Source of the DNA: Rhizobacter sp.
Lineage (GTDB): Bacteria > Pseudomonadota > Gammaproteobacteria > Burkholderiales > Burkholderiaceae_C
Direction of reading: 5' to 3'
Length of the DNA: 64,000 nucleotides
Assembly: GCA_025350965.1 (NCBI GenBank)
Contig: JANXWV010000129.1
Location: 58,617 to 122,616, forward strand
A program made the translations under genes and the position numbers. A model generated the notes under the pieces. That model did no database searches and was not told the origin of the DNA. It worked only from the letters and a program-made list of their open reading frames with translations. This document shows, piece after piece, positions 33,205 through 43,289 of this stretch; position 1 is the stretch's first letter; each line of letters opens with the position of its first letter.

Positions 33205-36200
33205 CTAGTTCGACGCCGCCGTCACTGCCACGGTGTTGTCGTTCGGCCGCCGGTCGATCAGCTTGTTGAGCGGGTCGATGCCGGCCTTCGCCGGCTTGCG
33301 GTCTACGACCATCGTGAAGGTGCTCTCCTCGGCGGTGATTCGTTTGCGCTCCAGTGCCAGCGGCTCGCCGGCCTCGTCGAGCACGCCCACGTCGATCAGG
33401 TCGGACAGCTGCGCATCGGTCTCCTTGCCTTGCTCGTCGGCAATGCGCTTCTTCGCGAACACCTTGACCGTGACTTCGAATTTGCCGCCCGCGAGCGGGC
33501 GCATCACCGCGCTCAGCGCGCGGTTGTCGTAGAGCACGATACGCTCGAACAGGTCGTCGATCAGGTACTGCATGTCGGGTGGTGTGACCGCGCGGATGCG
33601 AGCAATCAAGGCCGTGCTGTTCGGGTACGGCGTGGCCTTGAACACGTACTCGTCGCGGTACGCGCGGATCGCCCGGTTGAGCACGTCTTCACCCAGGTAG
33701 TCGGCCAGCAGGTACATCGCCAGGCTGCCTTTCGCGTAGTGGATGTACGGCTGGTTCTCGACCCGGCCGAGCGGCAGTTCCTTCTTCTGTTCCACGGCGC
33801 GGCCTAGCAGGTAGCGGTCGAGCTCGTAGGCGAGGAACTTGCGCATCTTGGCCGGGCCGACGCGCGCTTTCATCACCATCAGCGCCGAGTACTGCGCCAT
33901 CGACTCGATCAGCATCGTGCTGCCCTGAACGTCGGCCGCACCGACCTGGTGGCCCCACCACTGGTGCGCCGCTTCGTGGGCGGTCACGTAGTACGGGTAG
34001 TCGATGTCCTTCGGGTCGTCCGGCCGCACCCGCGCGATGAAGCCGATGCCTTCGGAGTACGGAATCGTGTTGGGGAAGGCCTGCGCAAACGCTTCGTAGC
34101 GCGGGAACTCGATGATGCGGAACTGGCGGTACTGGTAGGCGCCGAAGTGCTTGCTGTTGTAGCTGAGCGCGGCCTTGGTCGCATCGACCATCGCGTCAAG
34201 GTTGAACTCGTGGCCCGGTTGGTAGTAGACCTCGATTGCCACCGGGGCGCCGCCCTCGTCGCGCTGCCACACGTCTTTCTTGACGGCATAGCGGCCCGAC
34301 TGGAAGGCGAAGAAGTTGACGATGGGTGCGTCCATCTTGTAGTCGAAGATGCGGCGCCCGCCTTCGACGCGCTCGCCCTGCAGGTAACCCGGTGCGATGG
34401 CGATCTGGTCGGCCTCGGTGCTCACGCTGGCTTCGAAGCGGATGAAATCGGCGTCGTCACCGAGGGCGCTGCGCTGCTGCGCGGCGGGGTCGAGCCGGTC
34501 GGGCATGCGCTCCTTGGGGGGCAGGCCGAACTTGCGGCGGTCCTGGTCGCGGAGCAGTTCCACGCGCTCCAGGTAGCCGATGTGCGGCAGCACGGCTGCG
34601 CCGTTCATGAAGCTGCCGTTGTAGACCACCAACGTGTTCGAGCCCTCGTTGGTGAACCCGCGCGTGAGTTGCTCGATGTCGAGGTCGAGCGTGGTCTGCG
34701 CGCCCGGCGCGAGCGGCACATCGAGCTTGAAGCGGTGCATGCCGAGCAGGGCGTCAGCCTCAATGCGCCGCGCTGGCACGCCGAGCGCGAGCCTGTGCAG
34801 CAGCAGGTCCGAGCCCGGCGCGAAGGCCAAGTTCACGGTCGTGACCGGCAGCCCGGTCTTGTTCATCAGCTCGAAGCGGCCGCGCACGCGCACCCGTTGT
34901 TCGGCCGGGAACAGGTCGACGGTGAGCTTGACGGCGGTCACCTTCAGTTGCGGCTCGGCGGCGAGCTTCTTGTACTTTTTCTCGTAGTCGGCTTGCGCCT
35001 GCTGCTGGTCGTGGGCGGTGACGTAGCGGTTCAGCACATTCGTGTTGTAGAAGATGAAGCTGCCGATGGCCGCGAACACAACCAGCGCTACCGAGCCCAG
35101 GCCGAGCGTGGGTGACGACAACCGGCTGCGGGCCTGCGCCAGGCGCTCACGCCAGCCGCTCACGGTGCCGCGCTGCCACAGCAGGTAAGCCACCACCAGC
35201 AACAGCACCGAGGCCGCGCCCCAGTAGGCCTGGAAGGCCCGCACGCGCGGCATGAAGTGGCCGTAGCCGTTGATGTCGGAGTACACCGCCGCGGGCACGC
35301 TGCCGAACTTGGCGAGGTTGTGCTCGAAGCCCAGGCTGCCCGCGAACAGCAAGGCGATGTAGTACACGATCATCACGAAGTGGCCGAGGTACTTCTGCAT
35401 CACCACGCTGTGCACCGTGATCGCCAGCGCGCACAGCAGCCAGTAGTTGACCAGGTCGATGCCGAACATGTCCTGCACGTACAGCGCCGGCTCGAAACGG
35501 AAGTAGCCCTTGCTCGCCTGGATGGCCATGCCGCACAGCATCAGCACCGCCTGCAACACGACCGGCACCAGCATCAGCGCGAAGAGCTTGGCCGCGAGCG
35601 GCAACCAGGTGGGCAGTGGCAACGCATCGGTGATCTGATCGAGCCGCATCTCGCGTTCGCGCCACACCAGTTCGCCGGCATAGAACGCGATGATCACGAG
35701 CATGAAGGCCGCGAACGTGCCGCTCAACAGGCCCACCATCTGGAAGGTCACGGGCCAGGTGGCGGTGCCGAACTGCTCGCCGGCCGAGGTGCTCGCAAAC
35801 ACCATGAACAGCAACCCCGCGAGCACCAGCACGCCGAAGTAGATGTTCTTCACGGTCTCGCGGAAATAGAGCCAGGTCAGGTGTGGCAGAAGTGCCCACG
35901 GCCGCACGGCTGCCGGCACCATGCGCCGCGCCGGGGTGGTGGGCAAGGCGACGGGCGGCACCGGTGTGTTGCCGGACTGGCCGTTTGCCTTGGCGCCTGA
36001 CTTGCCGGCTTTGCCCATCCGCTCGGCCGCTGCCGCGCTGAACGAGAAGCGCCACCAGCACAGTACCGACACCACGAGCGCGACGCTGAGCCACAGCATG
36101 CGGTTCCAGAGCAACACACCGTCGAGCGGAATCAACCGCGTGTTGCTTTCATGAACCGTCCAGTACTGCGTCAGGATGGCCAGCGCGCGGCTGCCGAAGG

Positions 36201-36840
36201 GGTCGAGCAGGGCCGCCAGCAGCTTGTTGTCGAGGTCGCGAATCAACTGCAGCGACAGCAGCCAGCCGAGCAACAGCAGCACGCTGCCGATGTAGACCGG
36301 CAGCATCTTGCGCGTGAGTGCCGCGAGGCTGAAGAACACGCTGCCGACGAACAGCGCGTTGGGCAGCAGCAGCCAGGCGTAGGGCAGGGCATAGGCTGCC
36401 CAGCGGTTCGCGCCGAGGCGCTCGGCGTCCATGCCCGGCAGCAGGGTCGCGATGAACGCGCCGATGCCGATGCCTGCGAACACCACGAGCAGCACGCCGA
36501 ACGCGCCGATGAAGCGCCCGCCCAGGTACTGCAGCTTGCCGATGGGTGCGGTGAAGAAGAAGCTTTGGGTGCGGTACTCGAAGTCTTGCTGCACCGCGCG
36601 GCCCATGATGGCGGCCATCACCGTGACCCCGAGCAGCCCCAGGGTGGCAACTGTCTGCGCCAGCGCATAAGGTGAGTTCACCGCCACCTTGCCGCTGCCG
36701 AACGCGATGCTCGCATTCGCAAAGAGGCCGCCCGCCGCCGCGATCCAGAGCAGGGCGATGGCGAAGAAGACGAGGAAGTAGACCCAGGTCGACAACAGCT
36801 TCAGGCGCGACCTGAACTCGAACGCGGCAATCGTGAACAT
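33205..36840 (-). CDS. ABC-2 permease fused to M1-family aminopeptidase
   Basis: 1211 residues. The first half has about twelve transmembrane helices in ABC-2 permease arrangement (opening MFTIAAFEFRSRLKLLSTWVYF). The second half, from about residue 650, is a gluzincin peptidase with HEAAH near residues 954-958 and the third zinc ligand in MLIESMAQYS 20 residues later, one more than the canonical M1 spacing but as I recall for this fused family. Peptidase topology is most likely periplasmic. The ATPase gene lies 18 bases upstream. The substrate, perhaps peptides processed at the membrane, is unknown. Confidence 0.88.
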   Translation of the reverse strand: MFTIAAFEFRSRLKLLSTWVYFLVFFAIALLWIAAAGGLFANASIAFGSGKVAVNSPYALAQTVATLGLLGVTVMAAIMGRAVQQDFEYRTQSFFFTAPIGKLQYLGGRFIGAFGVLLVVFAGIGIGAFIATLLPGMDAERLGANRWAAYALPYAWLLLPNALFVGSVFFSLAALTRKMLPVYIGSVLLLLGWLLSLQLIRDLDNKLLAALLDPFGSRALAILTQYWTVHESNTRLIPLDGVLLWNRMLWLSVALVVSVLCWWRFSFSAAAAERMGKAGKSGAKANGQSGNTPVPPVALPTTPARRMVPAAVRPWALLPHLTWLYFRETVKNIYFGVLVLAGLLFMVFASTSAGEQFGTATWPVTFQMVGLLSGTFAAFMLVIIAFYAGELVWREREMRLDQITDALPLPTWLPLAAKLFALMLVPVVLQAVLMLCGMAIQASKGYFRFEPALYVQDMFGIDLVNYWLLCALAITVHSVVMQKYLGHFVMIVYYIALLFAGSLGFEHNLAKFGSVPAAVYSDINGYGHFMPRVRAFQAYWGAASVLLLVVAYLLWQRGTVSGWRERLAQARSRLSSPTLGLGSVALVVFAAIGSFIFYNTNVLNRYVTAHDQQQAQADYEKKYKKLAAEPQLKVTAVKLTVDLFPAEQRVRVRGRFELMNKTGLPVTTVNLAFAPGSDLLLHRLALGVPARRIEADALLGMHRFKLDVPLAPGAQTTLDLDIEQLTRGFTNEGSNTLVVYNGSFMNGAAVLPHIGYLERVELLRDQDRRKFGLPPKERMPDRLDPAAQQRSALGDDADFIRFEASVSTEADQIAIAPGYLQGERVEGGRRIFDYKMDAPIVNFFAFQSGRYAVKKDVWQRDEGGAPVAIEVYYQPGHEFNLDAMVDATKAALSYNSKHFGAYQYRQFRIIEFPRYEAFAQAFPNTIPYSEGIGFIARVRPDDPKDIDYPYYVTAHEAAHQWWGHQVGAADVQGSTMLIESMAQYSALMVMKARVGPAKMRKFLAYELDRYLLGRAVEQKKELPLGRVENQPYIHYAKGSLAMYLLADYLGEDVLNRAIRAYRDEYVFKATPYPNSTALIARIRAVTPPDMQYLIDDLFERIVLYDNRALSAVMRPLAGGKFEVTVKVFAKKRIADEQGKETDAQLSDLIDVGVLDEAGEPLALERKRITAEESTFTMVVDRKPAKAGIDPLNKLIDRRPNDNTVAVTAASN

Positions 36841-36858
36841 GGCGGTGGCGCGCTGCGG

Positions 36859-37815
36859 TTAGTTTGAATGCGCTGCGGCGCTGAACACCGCGCCGGCCGC
36901 AACAGCCGCTTGCACCGGCATGGCCAGGTGCCCGCCGATGGCAGCGAAGTAGGCGTCTTCCAGCGTGGCCGCAGCCGGCTCGAAGCCCGGTGCGGGCCGC
37001 GCATCGGCGATCACGTTGACCTGCGTCTTGCCGGCGTACAAGCGCGTCGAGATCACTGCATGCCGCTCGCGCAGCGGCTCGACATCGGCCCGCGCGACCG
37101 AGCTGGTCCAGACCCGCCCAGTGAGCGCATCGACGAGCTGCTGCGGTGTGCCGGCGACGAGCAGGCGGCCCTTGTTCATGATGGCCAGGTTGGGGCAGAG
37201 GTCGCTCACGTCGGAGACGATGTGGGTCGACAACAGCACGATGACTTCTTCGCCGATCTCGACCAGCAGGTTGTGAAAGCGGGTGCGTTCTTCGGGGTCG
37301 AGGCCGGCAGTGGGCTCGTCCACGATGATGAGCTGCGGCGCACCGAGCAGGGCCTGCGCAATGCCGAAGCGCTGGCGCATTCCGCCCGAGTAGCCGCCCA
37401 GCGCCTTCTTGCGCACCTCGAACAGGTTGGTCTTGTGCAACAGGCCGGCGACAACCTCGTTGCGCTGTGCCTTGTCAGCCAGGCCCTTGAGCCGCGCGAG
37501 GTGGTCGAGCATGTCTTCGGCGCTGACCTTCGGGTACACGCCGAAGTCTTGCGGCAGGTAGCCGAGCACGCGGCGCAGGTCGTCTTTCGCGCGCAGCACA
37601 TCGATGTTCTTGACCGCGCCCGCCACACCGGTCAGCTGCACCGAGCCGTGGTCGGCGTCCTGCAGCGTGGCCAGCGTGCGCATCAACGTCGACTTGCCCG
37701 CGCCGTTCGGCCCGAGCAGGCCGAACATGCCAGCCGGGATGCTGAGCGTCACGTCGTCGAGCGCGCGCACGCCGTTCGGGTAGGTTTTGGACAGGCCAGT
37801 GATGTGCAGTTGCAT
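36859..37815 (-). CDS. ABC transporter ATP-binding protein (partner of permease-peptidase)
   Basis: 318 residues: Walker A GPNGAGKS (near residue 36), signature YSGGMRQR, Walker B LIIVDEPTAGLDPEER, and the H-loop in LLSTHIVSD. Beyond about 230 is a C-terminal extension of about 85 residues (VWTSSVARADVEPLRERHAV onward), as in drug- and bacteriocin-type ABC-2 exporters. It starts the two-gene operon whose second gene is the permease-aminopeptidase. The 211-base region upstream holds a repeat (37930-37996). Confidence 0.92.
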   Translation of the reverse strand: MQLHITGLSKTYPNGVRALDDVTLSIPAGMFGLLGPNGAGKSTLMRTLATLQDADHGSVQLTGVAGAVKNIDVLRAKDDLRRVLGYLPQDFGVYPKVSAEDMLDHLARLKGLADKAQRNEVVAGLLHKTNLFEVRKKALGGYSGGMRQRFGIAQALLGAPQLIIVDEPTAGLDPEERTRFHNLLVEIGEEVIVLLSTHIVSDVSDLCPNLAIMNKGRLLVAGTPQQLVDALTGRVWTSSVARADVEPLRERHAVISTRLYAGKTQVNVIADARPAPGFEPAAATLEDAYFAAIGGHLAMPVQAAVAAGAVFSAAAHSN

Positions 37816-37929
37816 TGGGTGGGCGCCGGGGTTCGGATGAGGGCAGTGTGCCAGCGCATCGGCGTCTTGCCTCCCGCTGCGCGACGGGCTGCGGGATGGT
37901 GGGTACGAGTGGAAGAGGCGCCCGCGGGT

Positions 37930-37996
37930 CGGAGCGAGATCAAGGCGCCGCGGTACTCTGTTCCGCTCATGTCCCCCGGTGGCCTCGGCTCGCTCT
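37930..37996. repeat. Partial copy of the inverted-repeat element at 4681
   Basis: 37971-37989 read on the minus strand gives GCCGAGGCCACCGGGGGAC, matching the terminal repeat of the 4681 element at its first 15 bases. The block 37930-37958 resembles, in inverted orientation, the GAGTACCGCG...TTGA...TCGCT segment at 4795-4825. This gap lies between recJ (3' end) and the ABC ATPase gene (5' end); no other feature is seen in it. Confidence 0.45.
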
Positions 37997-38026
37997 GATG
38001 CGACGGGACGAGACGAGACGCGCGAG

Positions 38027-39766
38027 CTACCCCTGCGCCTCTACCACCATCTGCACCCGCTCCCGCCCGTTGTACTCGTCCAGGCTCAAGCGGTAGGCCA
38101 ACCGCACCGTGGCGGCGACCGGCTCGATGTGGCCGAACCAGATGGCATCGCGCAGCGCGCCCGCGTGGCGCACCGAGAGCTTCATGTGTTTCTCGCCCAC
38201 GAGCCGCTGCGAGACGACCTGCACCTCGTCGATGAACACCGGCGCCTCGAATGCCTGGCCCCAGACCAGCGCGTCGAGTGCGCGCACGGTGTCGGTGGTG
38301 AAGTTCTCGGCGCCAAGCGGGCCGTCGCTGAGCAGGGTCCGCGACAAGGTGGCGGCGTCGAGCCACTCGCTCGCGACCTTCTGCAGCGCCGCATCGAACG
38401 CGGCGAAGTGCGCTTCTTCGATGGTGCAGCCGGCCGCCATCGCATGGCCGCCGAAGCGCTTGAGAACACCCGGCTCGCGCTTGCTGACCAGGTCGAGCGC
38501 GTCGCGCAGATGGAAGCCGGGGATCGAACGGCCCGAGCCTTTGAGCAACCCGTCCTGCCCGCGCGCGAACACGAAGGTCGGGCGGTGCACGCGGTCTTTG
38601 AGGCGCGAGGCGACGATGCCCACCACGCCTTCGTGAAAGCCGGCGTCGAACACCGCCAGCGCAGCCGGCGCGCCGGCACTGGCGAGCGCCTGCTGCGCCA
38701 TCACGCCGTCGAGCCAGGCCTCGGCCTGCTCGCGCATGCCGGCCTCGACGACGCGGCGTTCGCGGTTGATGGCGTCGAGCTGCTTCGCCAGGTCGTGCGC
38801 CCGGCCGGCGTCGTCGGTCAGCAGGCACTCGATGCCCAGCGTCATGTCCGACAGGCGCCCGGCGGCATTGATGCGCGGGCCGAGCGCGAAGCCGAAGTCG
38901 AAGGCGCTGGCGCGGCGCGCGTCGCGGCCCGCCGCGCTGAAAAGCGCGGCCACGCCGGGCTGCAACTGGCCCGTGCGAATGCGGCGCAGGCCTTGCGCGA
39001 CGAGACGGCGGTTGTTGGCATCGAGCCGCACCACGTCGGCCACCGTGCCCAGCGCCACCAGGTCGAGCAACGTGTCCAGCCGGGGCTGCGCTGCGGCCGT
39101 GAACACACCCCGTTCGCGCAGTTCGCCGCGCAGCGCGAGCAGCACGTAGAACATCACGCCCACGCCCGCCAGGTTCTTGCTCTCGAAGCTGCAACCGGGC
39201 TGGTTCGGGTTCACGATCACGTTGGCATCGGGCAGCCGCACTTCGTCACCGAACAGCGCAGGCAGGTGGTGGTCGGTCACGAGCACGGCCAGGCCCAGGG
39301 CGCGCGCATGCGCCACGCCGTCAATGCTGGCGATGCCGTTGTCGACCGTCAGCAGCACATCGGGGCGCTGCTGCATCGCGAGGTCGACGATGGCCGGCGT
39401 GAGCCCGTAGCCATGCACCGCGCGGTCGGGCACCACGTAGGCCAGCGTGTCGTGCGCCGCGCCCAGCAGCCGCAGGCCGCGCAGCGCCACGGCGCAGGCG
39501 GTGGCGCCGTCGCAGTCGTAGTCGGCGACGACGCAGATGCGCTGACGGCGCGCGATGGCGTCAGCCAGCAACGTGGCCGCCGCTTCGATGCCCAGCAGCC
39601 CGGCGGGTGGCAGCAGGCGCGCGAGCGCGTCGTCGAGTTCGTCCGGCGCACGCACGCCGCGCCCGGCGAACAGGCGCGCCAGCAGCGGGGGCACGCCGGC
39701 TTGTTCGAGCGCCCACACCGCACGCGGCGGCGGGTTGCGCAGGGTGATGGTCGGCCCGCTCGTCAC
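38027..39766 (-). CDS. recJ: Single-stranded-DNA exonuclease RecJ
   Basis: 579 residues, DHH superfamily. Motif I is VVADYDCDGATA, then DNGIAS, LVTDHHLP (DHH) and GPRINAAGRLSDM. The C-terminal DHHA1 block has GGHAMAAGCT and the OB-fold follows. It degrades ssDNA 5'-3' in recombination and mismatch repair. GTG start at 39766 overlaps the stop of the upstream gene (GTGA); the longer frame beyond it is Pro/Arg-rich and unsupported. Confidence 0.95.
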   Translation of the reverse strand: MTSGPTITLRNPPPRAVWALEQAGVPPLLARLFAGRGVRAPDELDDALARLLPPAGLLGIEAAATLLADAIARRQRICVVADYDCDGATACAVALRGLRLLGAAHDTLAYVVPDRAVHGYGLTPAIVDLAMQQRPDVLLTVDNGIASIDGVAHARALGLAVLVTDHHLPALFGDEVRLPDANVIVNPNQPGCSFESKNLAGVGVMFYVLLALRGELRERGVFTAAAQPRLDTLLDLVALGTVADVVRLDANNRRLVAQGLRRIRTGQLQPGVAALFSAAGRDARRASAFDFGFALGPRINAAGRLSDMTLGIECLLTDDAGRAHDLAKQLDAINRERRVVEAGMREQAEAWLDGVMAQQALASAGAPAALAVFDAGFHEGVVGIVASRLKDRVHRPTFVFARGQDGLLKGSGRSIPGFHLRDALDLVSKREPGVLKRFGGHAMAAGCTIEEAHFAAFDAALQKVASEWLDAATLSRTLLSDGPLGAENFTTDTVRALDALVWGQAFEAPVFIDEVQVVSQRLVGEKHMKLSVRHAGALRDAIWFGHIEPVAATVRLAYRLSLDEYNGRERVQMVVEAQG

Positions 39767-40704
39767 AAGGCTTCCAGCACGGTGTGCGGCAGCGTGGCGT
39801 TCCAGTGGCGGCGCAGGCGCTGGTGCCACGGGCGCGCCAGGTTCTCGAAGCGCTGCGCGCTGCGTTCGCCGCACAAGGTCAAGGTCACCGATTCACCGCG
39901 TTGCGCAGCGTCGATCAACGCCTTGAGCGCGCCGGCATCCAGGGCTTGCCAGGCCTCGGCCCAGGCCGCCCAGTCTTGCGCCAGCAACGGCGCACGCAGC
40001 GTGTCGTCGACCTGCATGGCGGCCTCGTCGGCGCCCTGGAAGCGGCCGCAACCACTGAGCCAGAACGAGTTCAGCGTCAACTCGCCACGGGCTTCGCGCT
40101 GGTCGTTGATCGGGTGCGGGTAGAGCAGCATCTGCACCTCGCTCTGCAGGCGGCGCATCAGCGCGGCGGCGGGCGTGGTCTCGGCCTTCGTGCCGGTCCA
40201 CAACTCCACGCGCCGGCCGATGACGCGGTCGAGCGCCGCGCAGGGCAGGTCGGCCAGGCCGTCGTGCGCGGCGTACCAACGAAGCGCCGAGCCCCATTCG
40301 AAACGCATGCCTTCGCCCTCGAAGAGTTCGCGCACGGCCTCGAATGCGATGCGCGATTCAGCATCGCCCAGGTTCAGCGCGGCCGGGTCGGCCAGCGACA
40401 CGTGGTCGCGTGCCACGTGCCAATGCGCGGGGGTCAGCAGGCCCCACGCGGCATCGCCAACGGCAATGCCGTCGTGCGCCGCAGCGCGGGCCGCGAAGGG
40501 CAGGCAGCCATCGGCGCCGCGCCAGCCCCAGGCGGCAGCCAGCGCGCGTTCGTGCGGGGGCGAGAAGCTGAGTTCGTTGCCGGTGATGGGGTCGGTGGGG
40601 CTCAGCGTCGCGAGCAGTTTCGAGAGTTGCGGCATGGGCATGTCGCGCACCACCTGCGTGGCGGCGTCGGACAGCGCCGAAGCGAACGGGATCAGCAGGT
40701 GCAT
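39763..40704 (-). CDS. Conserved protein upstream of recJ, function unknown
   Basis: 313 residues, cytoplasmic, no membrane segment. It starts MHLLIPFASALSDAATQVVRD and has LNSFWLSGCGRF and MLLYPHPINDQREARGELTLNS as conserved-looking blocks. Burkholderiales homologues coupled to recJ are frequently labelled phosphoglycerate mutase, but I see none of that family's metal or His motifs, so I do not adopt the name. Its stop overlaps the recJ start, implying coupling. It is divergent from lolC. Confidence 0.75.
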   Translation of the reverse strand: MHLLIPFASALSDAATQVVRDMPMPQLSKLLATLSPTDPITGNELSFSPPHERALAAAWGWRGADGCLPFAARAAAHDGIAVGDAAWGLLTPAHWHVARDHVSLADPAALNLGDAESRIAFEAVRELFEGEGMRFEWGSALRWYAAHDGLADLPCAALDRVIGRRVELWTGTKAETTPAAALMRRLQSEVQMLLYPHPINDQREARGELTLNSFWLSGCGRFQGADEAAMQVDDTLRAPLLAQDWAAWAEAWQALDAGALKALIDAAQRGESVTLTLCGERSAQRFENLARPWHQRLRRHWNATLPHTVLEAL

Positions 40705-40759
40705 GCATCGATTATCGGTGGCGCGACCCCGCCGACCCCTCCTGTAGCATCGCTTCCCC

Positions 40760-42028
40760 ATGAACTGGCCCTATGAATTGCAGATCGGTTGGCGCTACAC
40801 GCGAGCGGGCCGCGCCGGGCGCCGCAACGGTTTCATCTCGTTCATATCGGGCGTGTCGATGCTCGGCATCGCGCTTGGCGTGGCAGCCTTGATCGTGGTG
40901 CTGTCGGTGATGAACGGCTTCCGCAAGGAGGTGCAGGACCGCATGCTGTCGGTCATCTCGCACGTCGAACTCAGCTCGTCGGGCGGTGCGGCCCTGCCCG
41001 ACTGGCGCGCCACCGCAGCGCAGATCAAGGCCGTGCCGGGTGCGGCCGAGCAGGTCATCGGAGCGGCACCGTTCATCGCGACGCAGGCCTTGATTGCGCG
41101 CGGCGACGAACTGCGCGGCGCCATCGTGCGCGGCATTTCGCCGAACGACGAAGCCACCGTGACCGACATTGCCGCGCAGCTCAAGAACACCACGTTTGCG
41201 AAGCTCGTGCCGGGTCAATGGGGCGTGGTGCTGGGCATCGAACTCGCGCGCTCGCTCGGTGTGCGCGAGGGCGACAAAGTCACCGCCATGGCGCCGGGCG
41301 GGCAGGTCACGCCGGCCGGTGTGGTGCCGCGCCTGAAGCAGCTCACCGTGGTGGGCACCTTCGACTCGGGCCACTACGAGTACGACAGCACGCTGGCCTT
41401 GATCGACATCGAAGACGCCGCGCGCCTCTTCCGCACCGAAGGCCCGACCGGCGTGCAGCTGCGCCTGAAAGACCTGAACCAGGCGCGCGAGGTGGCCGGG
41501 CAACTCTCCTCCGCCCTCGGCCCGTCAGTGCGCGTGACCGACTGGACCCGCACCAACCGCAACTGGTTCTCTGCCGTGCAGCTCGAGAAGCGAATGATGT
41601 TCATCATCCTCACGCTGATCGTGGCGGTGGCGGCGTTCAACCTCGTCTCGACGCTGGTGATGACCGTGACCGACAAGCGCGCCGACATCGCCATCCTTCG
41701 CACACTGGGCGCGAGCCCGCGTTCGGTGATGGGCGTGTTCATGGTGCAGGGCGCGTTGTCGGGCGTGATCGGCACGCTCGGCGGCGTGGCCTTCGGCCTG
41801 CTCATCGCCTTCAACGTCGGCACCTTGGTGGGCGCGCTCGAATCGCTGCTGCGCGTGAGCTTCCTGCCACCCAGCATCTACCTGATCAGCCGCATGCCCA
41901 GCGAGCCGCAGAGCGCCGACATCGTGCCCATCATCGTCATCTCGCTGTTGCTGGCCTTCGTGGCCACCCTCTACCCGAGCTGGCGCGCGAGCCGCGTGCA
42001 ACCGGCCGAAGCCTTGCGCTATGAGTGA
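40760..42028 (+). CDS. lolC: Lipoprotein-releasing ABC permease LolC/E
   Basis: 422 residues with the four-helix MacB-like topology: helix 1 ([30 protein letters not shown]), a large periplasmic domain, then three C-terminal helices and the conserved end [18 protein letters not shown]. With LolD it extracts outer-membrane lipoproteins from the inner membrane. A single permease gene here suggests a LolF-like homodimer or a LolE elsewhere. ATG lies 55 bases from the divergent gene. The stop overlaps lolD by 8 bases. Confidence 0.94.
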   Translation: MNWPYELQIGWRYTRAGRAGRRNGFISFISGVSMLGIALGVAALIVVLSVMNGFRKEVQDRMLSVISHVELSSSGGAALPDWRATAAQIKAVPGAAEQVIGAAPFIATQALIARGDELRGAIVRGISPNDEATVTDIAAQLKNTTFAKLVPGQWGVVLGIELARSLGVREGDKVTAMAPGGQVTPAGVVPRLKQLTVVGTFDSGHYEYDSTLALIDIEDAARLFRTEGPTGVQLRLKDLNQAREVAGQLSSALGPSVRVTDWTRTNRNWFSAVQLEKRMMFIILTLIVAVAAFNLVSTLVMTVTDKRADIAILRTLGASPRSVMGVFMVQGALSGVIGTLGGVAFGLLIAFNVGTLVGALESLLRVSFLPPSIYLISRMPSEPQSADIVPIIVISLLLAFVATLYPSWRASRVQPAEALRYE

Positions 42029-42722
42029 GCCTTCGGCGCAGCCGGTGATACGCGTCGAAGCCCTGCACAAACGCTTCACCGAAGGCAGCGGCGACGACGC
42101 GCTCGACGTGCACGTGCTGCACGGCATCGACCTCACCGTGGCGCGTGGCGAAACCGTGGCCATCGTCGGCGCGTCGGGCTCGGGCAAGAGCACCCTGCTG
42201 CACCTGATGGGCGGGCTGGACGCGCCGACCTCGGGCAGCGTGCAGTTGCAGGGGCAAGACTTCGCCGCGATGAACGCCGCGCAGCAAGGCGCGTGGCGGA
42301 ACCGGCACCTCGGGTTCATCTACCAGTTCCACCACCTCCTGCCCGAGTTCACCGCGCTCGACAACGTGGCGATGCCGCTGCGCATCCGCCGCCTGGCGCA
42401 AGCCGATGCGCGCGAGCGGGCGGCCGCCGTGCTGGCGCAAGTCGGCCTCGCGCACCGCGTGCAGCACCGGCCTTCGCAACTGTCGGGCGGCGAGCGCCAG
42501 CGGGTGGCGATCGCGCGCTCCATCGTCGCCCAGCCCGCCTGTGTGCTGGCCGACGAACCCACTGGCAACCTCGACCGCGAAACCGCCGACGGCGTGTTCG
42601 CCCTGATGCTCAGCCTGGCCCGCGAACAAGGCATGGCCTTCGTGCTTGTCACACACGACGCCACGTTGGCTGCGCGCTGTGACCGGGTGCTGAACCTGAC
42701 GCTCGGCCGGCTCAGCGGCTGA
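42021..42722 (+). CDS. lolD: Lipoprotein-releasing ABC ATPase LolD
   Basis: 233 residues: Walker [11 protein letters not shown]-loop [16 protein letters not shown] (the LolD form), signature LSGGERQR, Walker [12 protein letters not shown] and the H-loop THDATLA. It energises release of lipoproteins to LolA. ATG is 8 bases inside the lolC frame, indicating coupled translation. Confidence 0.95.
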   Translation: MSEPSAQPVIRVEALHKRFTEGSGDDALDVHVLHGIDLTVARGETVAIVGASGSGKSTLLHLMGGLDAPTSGSVQLQGQDFAAMNAAQQGAWRNRHLGFIYQFHHLLPEFTALDNVAMPLRIRRLAQADARERAAAVLAQVGLAHRVQHRPSQLSGGERQRVAIARSIVAQPACVLADEPTGNLDRETADGVFALMLSLAREQGMAFVLVTHDATLAARCDRVLNLTLGRLSG

Positions 42723-42751
42723 GCGGGTTGGCAGCCGGCCCGCGCGCGCGG

Positions 42752-43279
42752 TCAGCGCGACGAGCCGAGCTCGTGCCGCTGGCGCAACAAGACCACCGCC
42801 GCTTCGACGAGAGCGGGCACCGCGGCATCGATGCTCAGCGTGTGCACGTCGGTCTCGTCCGCAGCCGGGCGCTCCAGCGCGGCGAACTGGCTGGCCAGCA
42901 AGTCGGCTGGCATGTAGTGGCCGGTGCGCTGCGCGAGCCGTGCCTCGATGAGCGCGGCGCTGCCATCCAGCAGCACGAAGCGCACTCCGGGCGCGGCGGC
43001 GCGAATGCGGTCCCGGTAGCTGCGGCGCAGTGCCGAACAGGCCACCGCCACACCCGCAGGCGAACGCTGCGGGTCGGCGAGGCGCTGGCCCACGCGGTCC
43101 AGCCAGGGCCAGCGGTCGGCGTCGGTCAATGGCGTGCCGTCGCGCATCTTGGCCACGTTGTTTGCAGAATGCAGGTCGTCACCATCGATGAAGTCGAGGC
43201 CCAGTGCCTGCGCGAGCTGCTGGGCCACCGTCGACTTGCCGCAACCCGACACCCCCATCACGACGACGGCGATGCGCAC
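42752..43279 (-). CDS. gntK: Gluconokinase
   Basis: 175 residues from GTG at 43279, exactly the usual GntK size. P-loop MGVSGCGKST, DGDDLHSANNVAKM, CSALRRSYRD and the lid GHYMPADLLASQ are all family blocks. It makes 6-phosphogluconate from gluconate for the Entner-Doudoroff or pentose-phosphate routes. The GTG is preferred because the frame upstream (to an ATG at 43321) lies inside the SDR gene. It is co-oriented with, and 10 bases after, idnO. Confidence 0.92.
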   Translation of the reverse strand: MRIAVVVMGVSGCGKSTVAQQLAQALGLDFIDGDDLHSANNVAKMRDGTPLTDADRWPWLDRVGQRLADPQRSPAGVAVACSALRRSYRDRIRAAAPGVRFVLLDGSAALIEARLAQRTGHYMPADLLASQFAALERPAADETDVHTLSIDAAVPALVEAAVVLLRQRHELGSSR

Positions 43280-43289
43280 GGCCGCAGCT

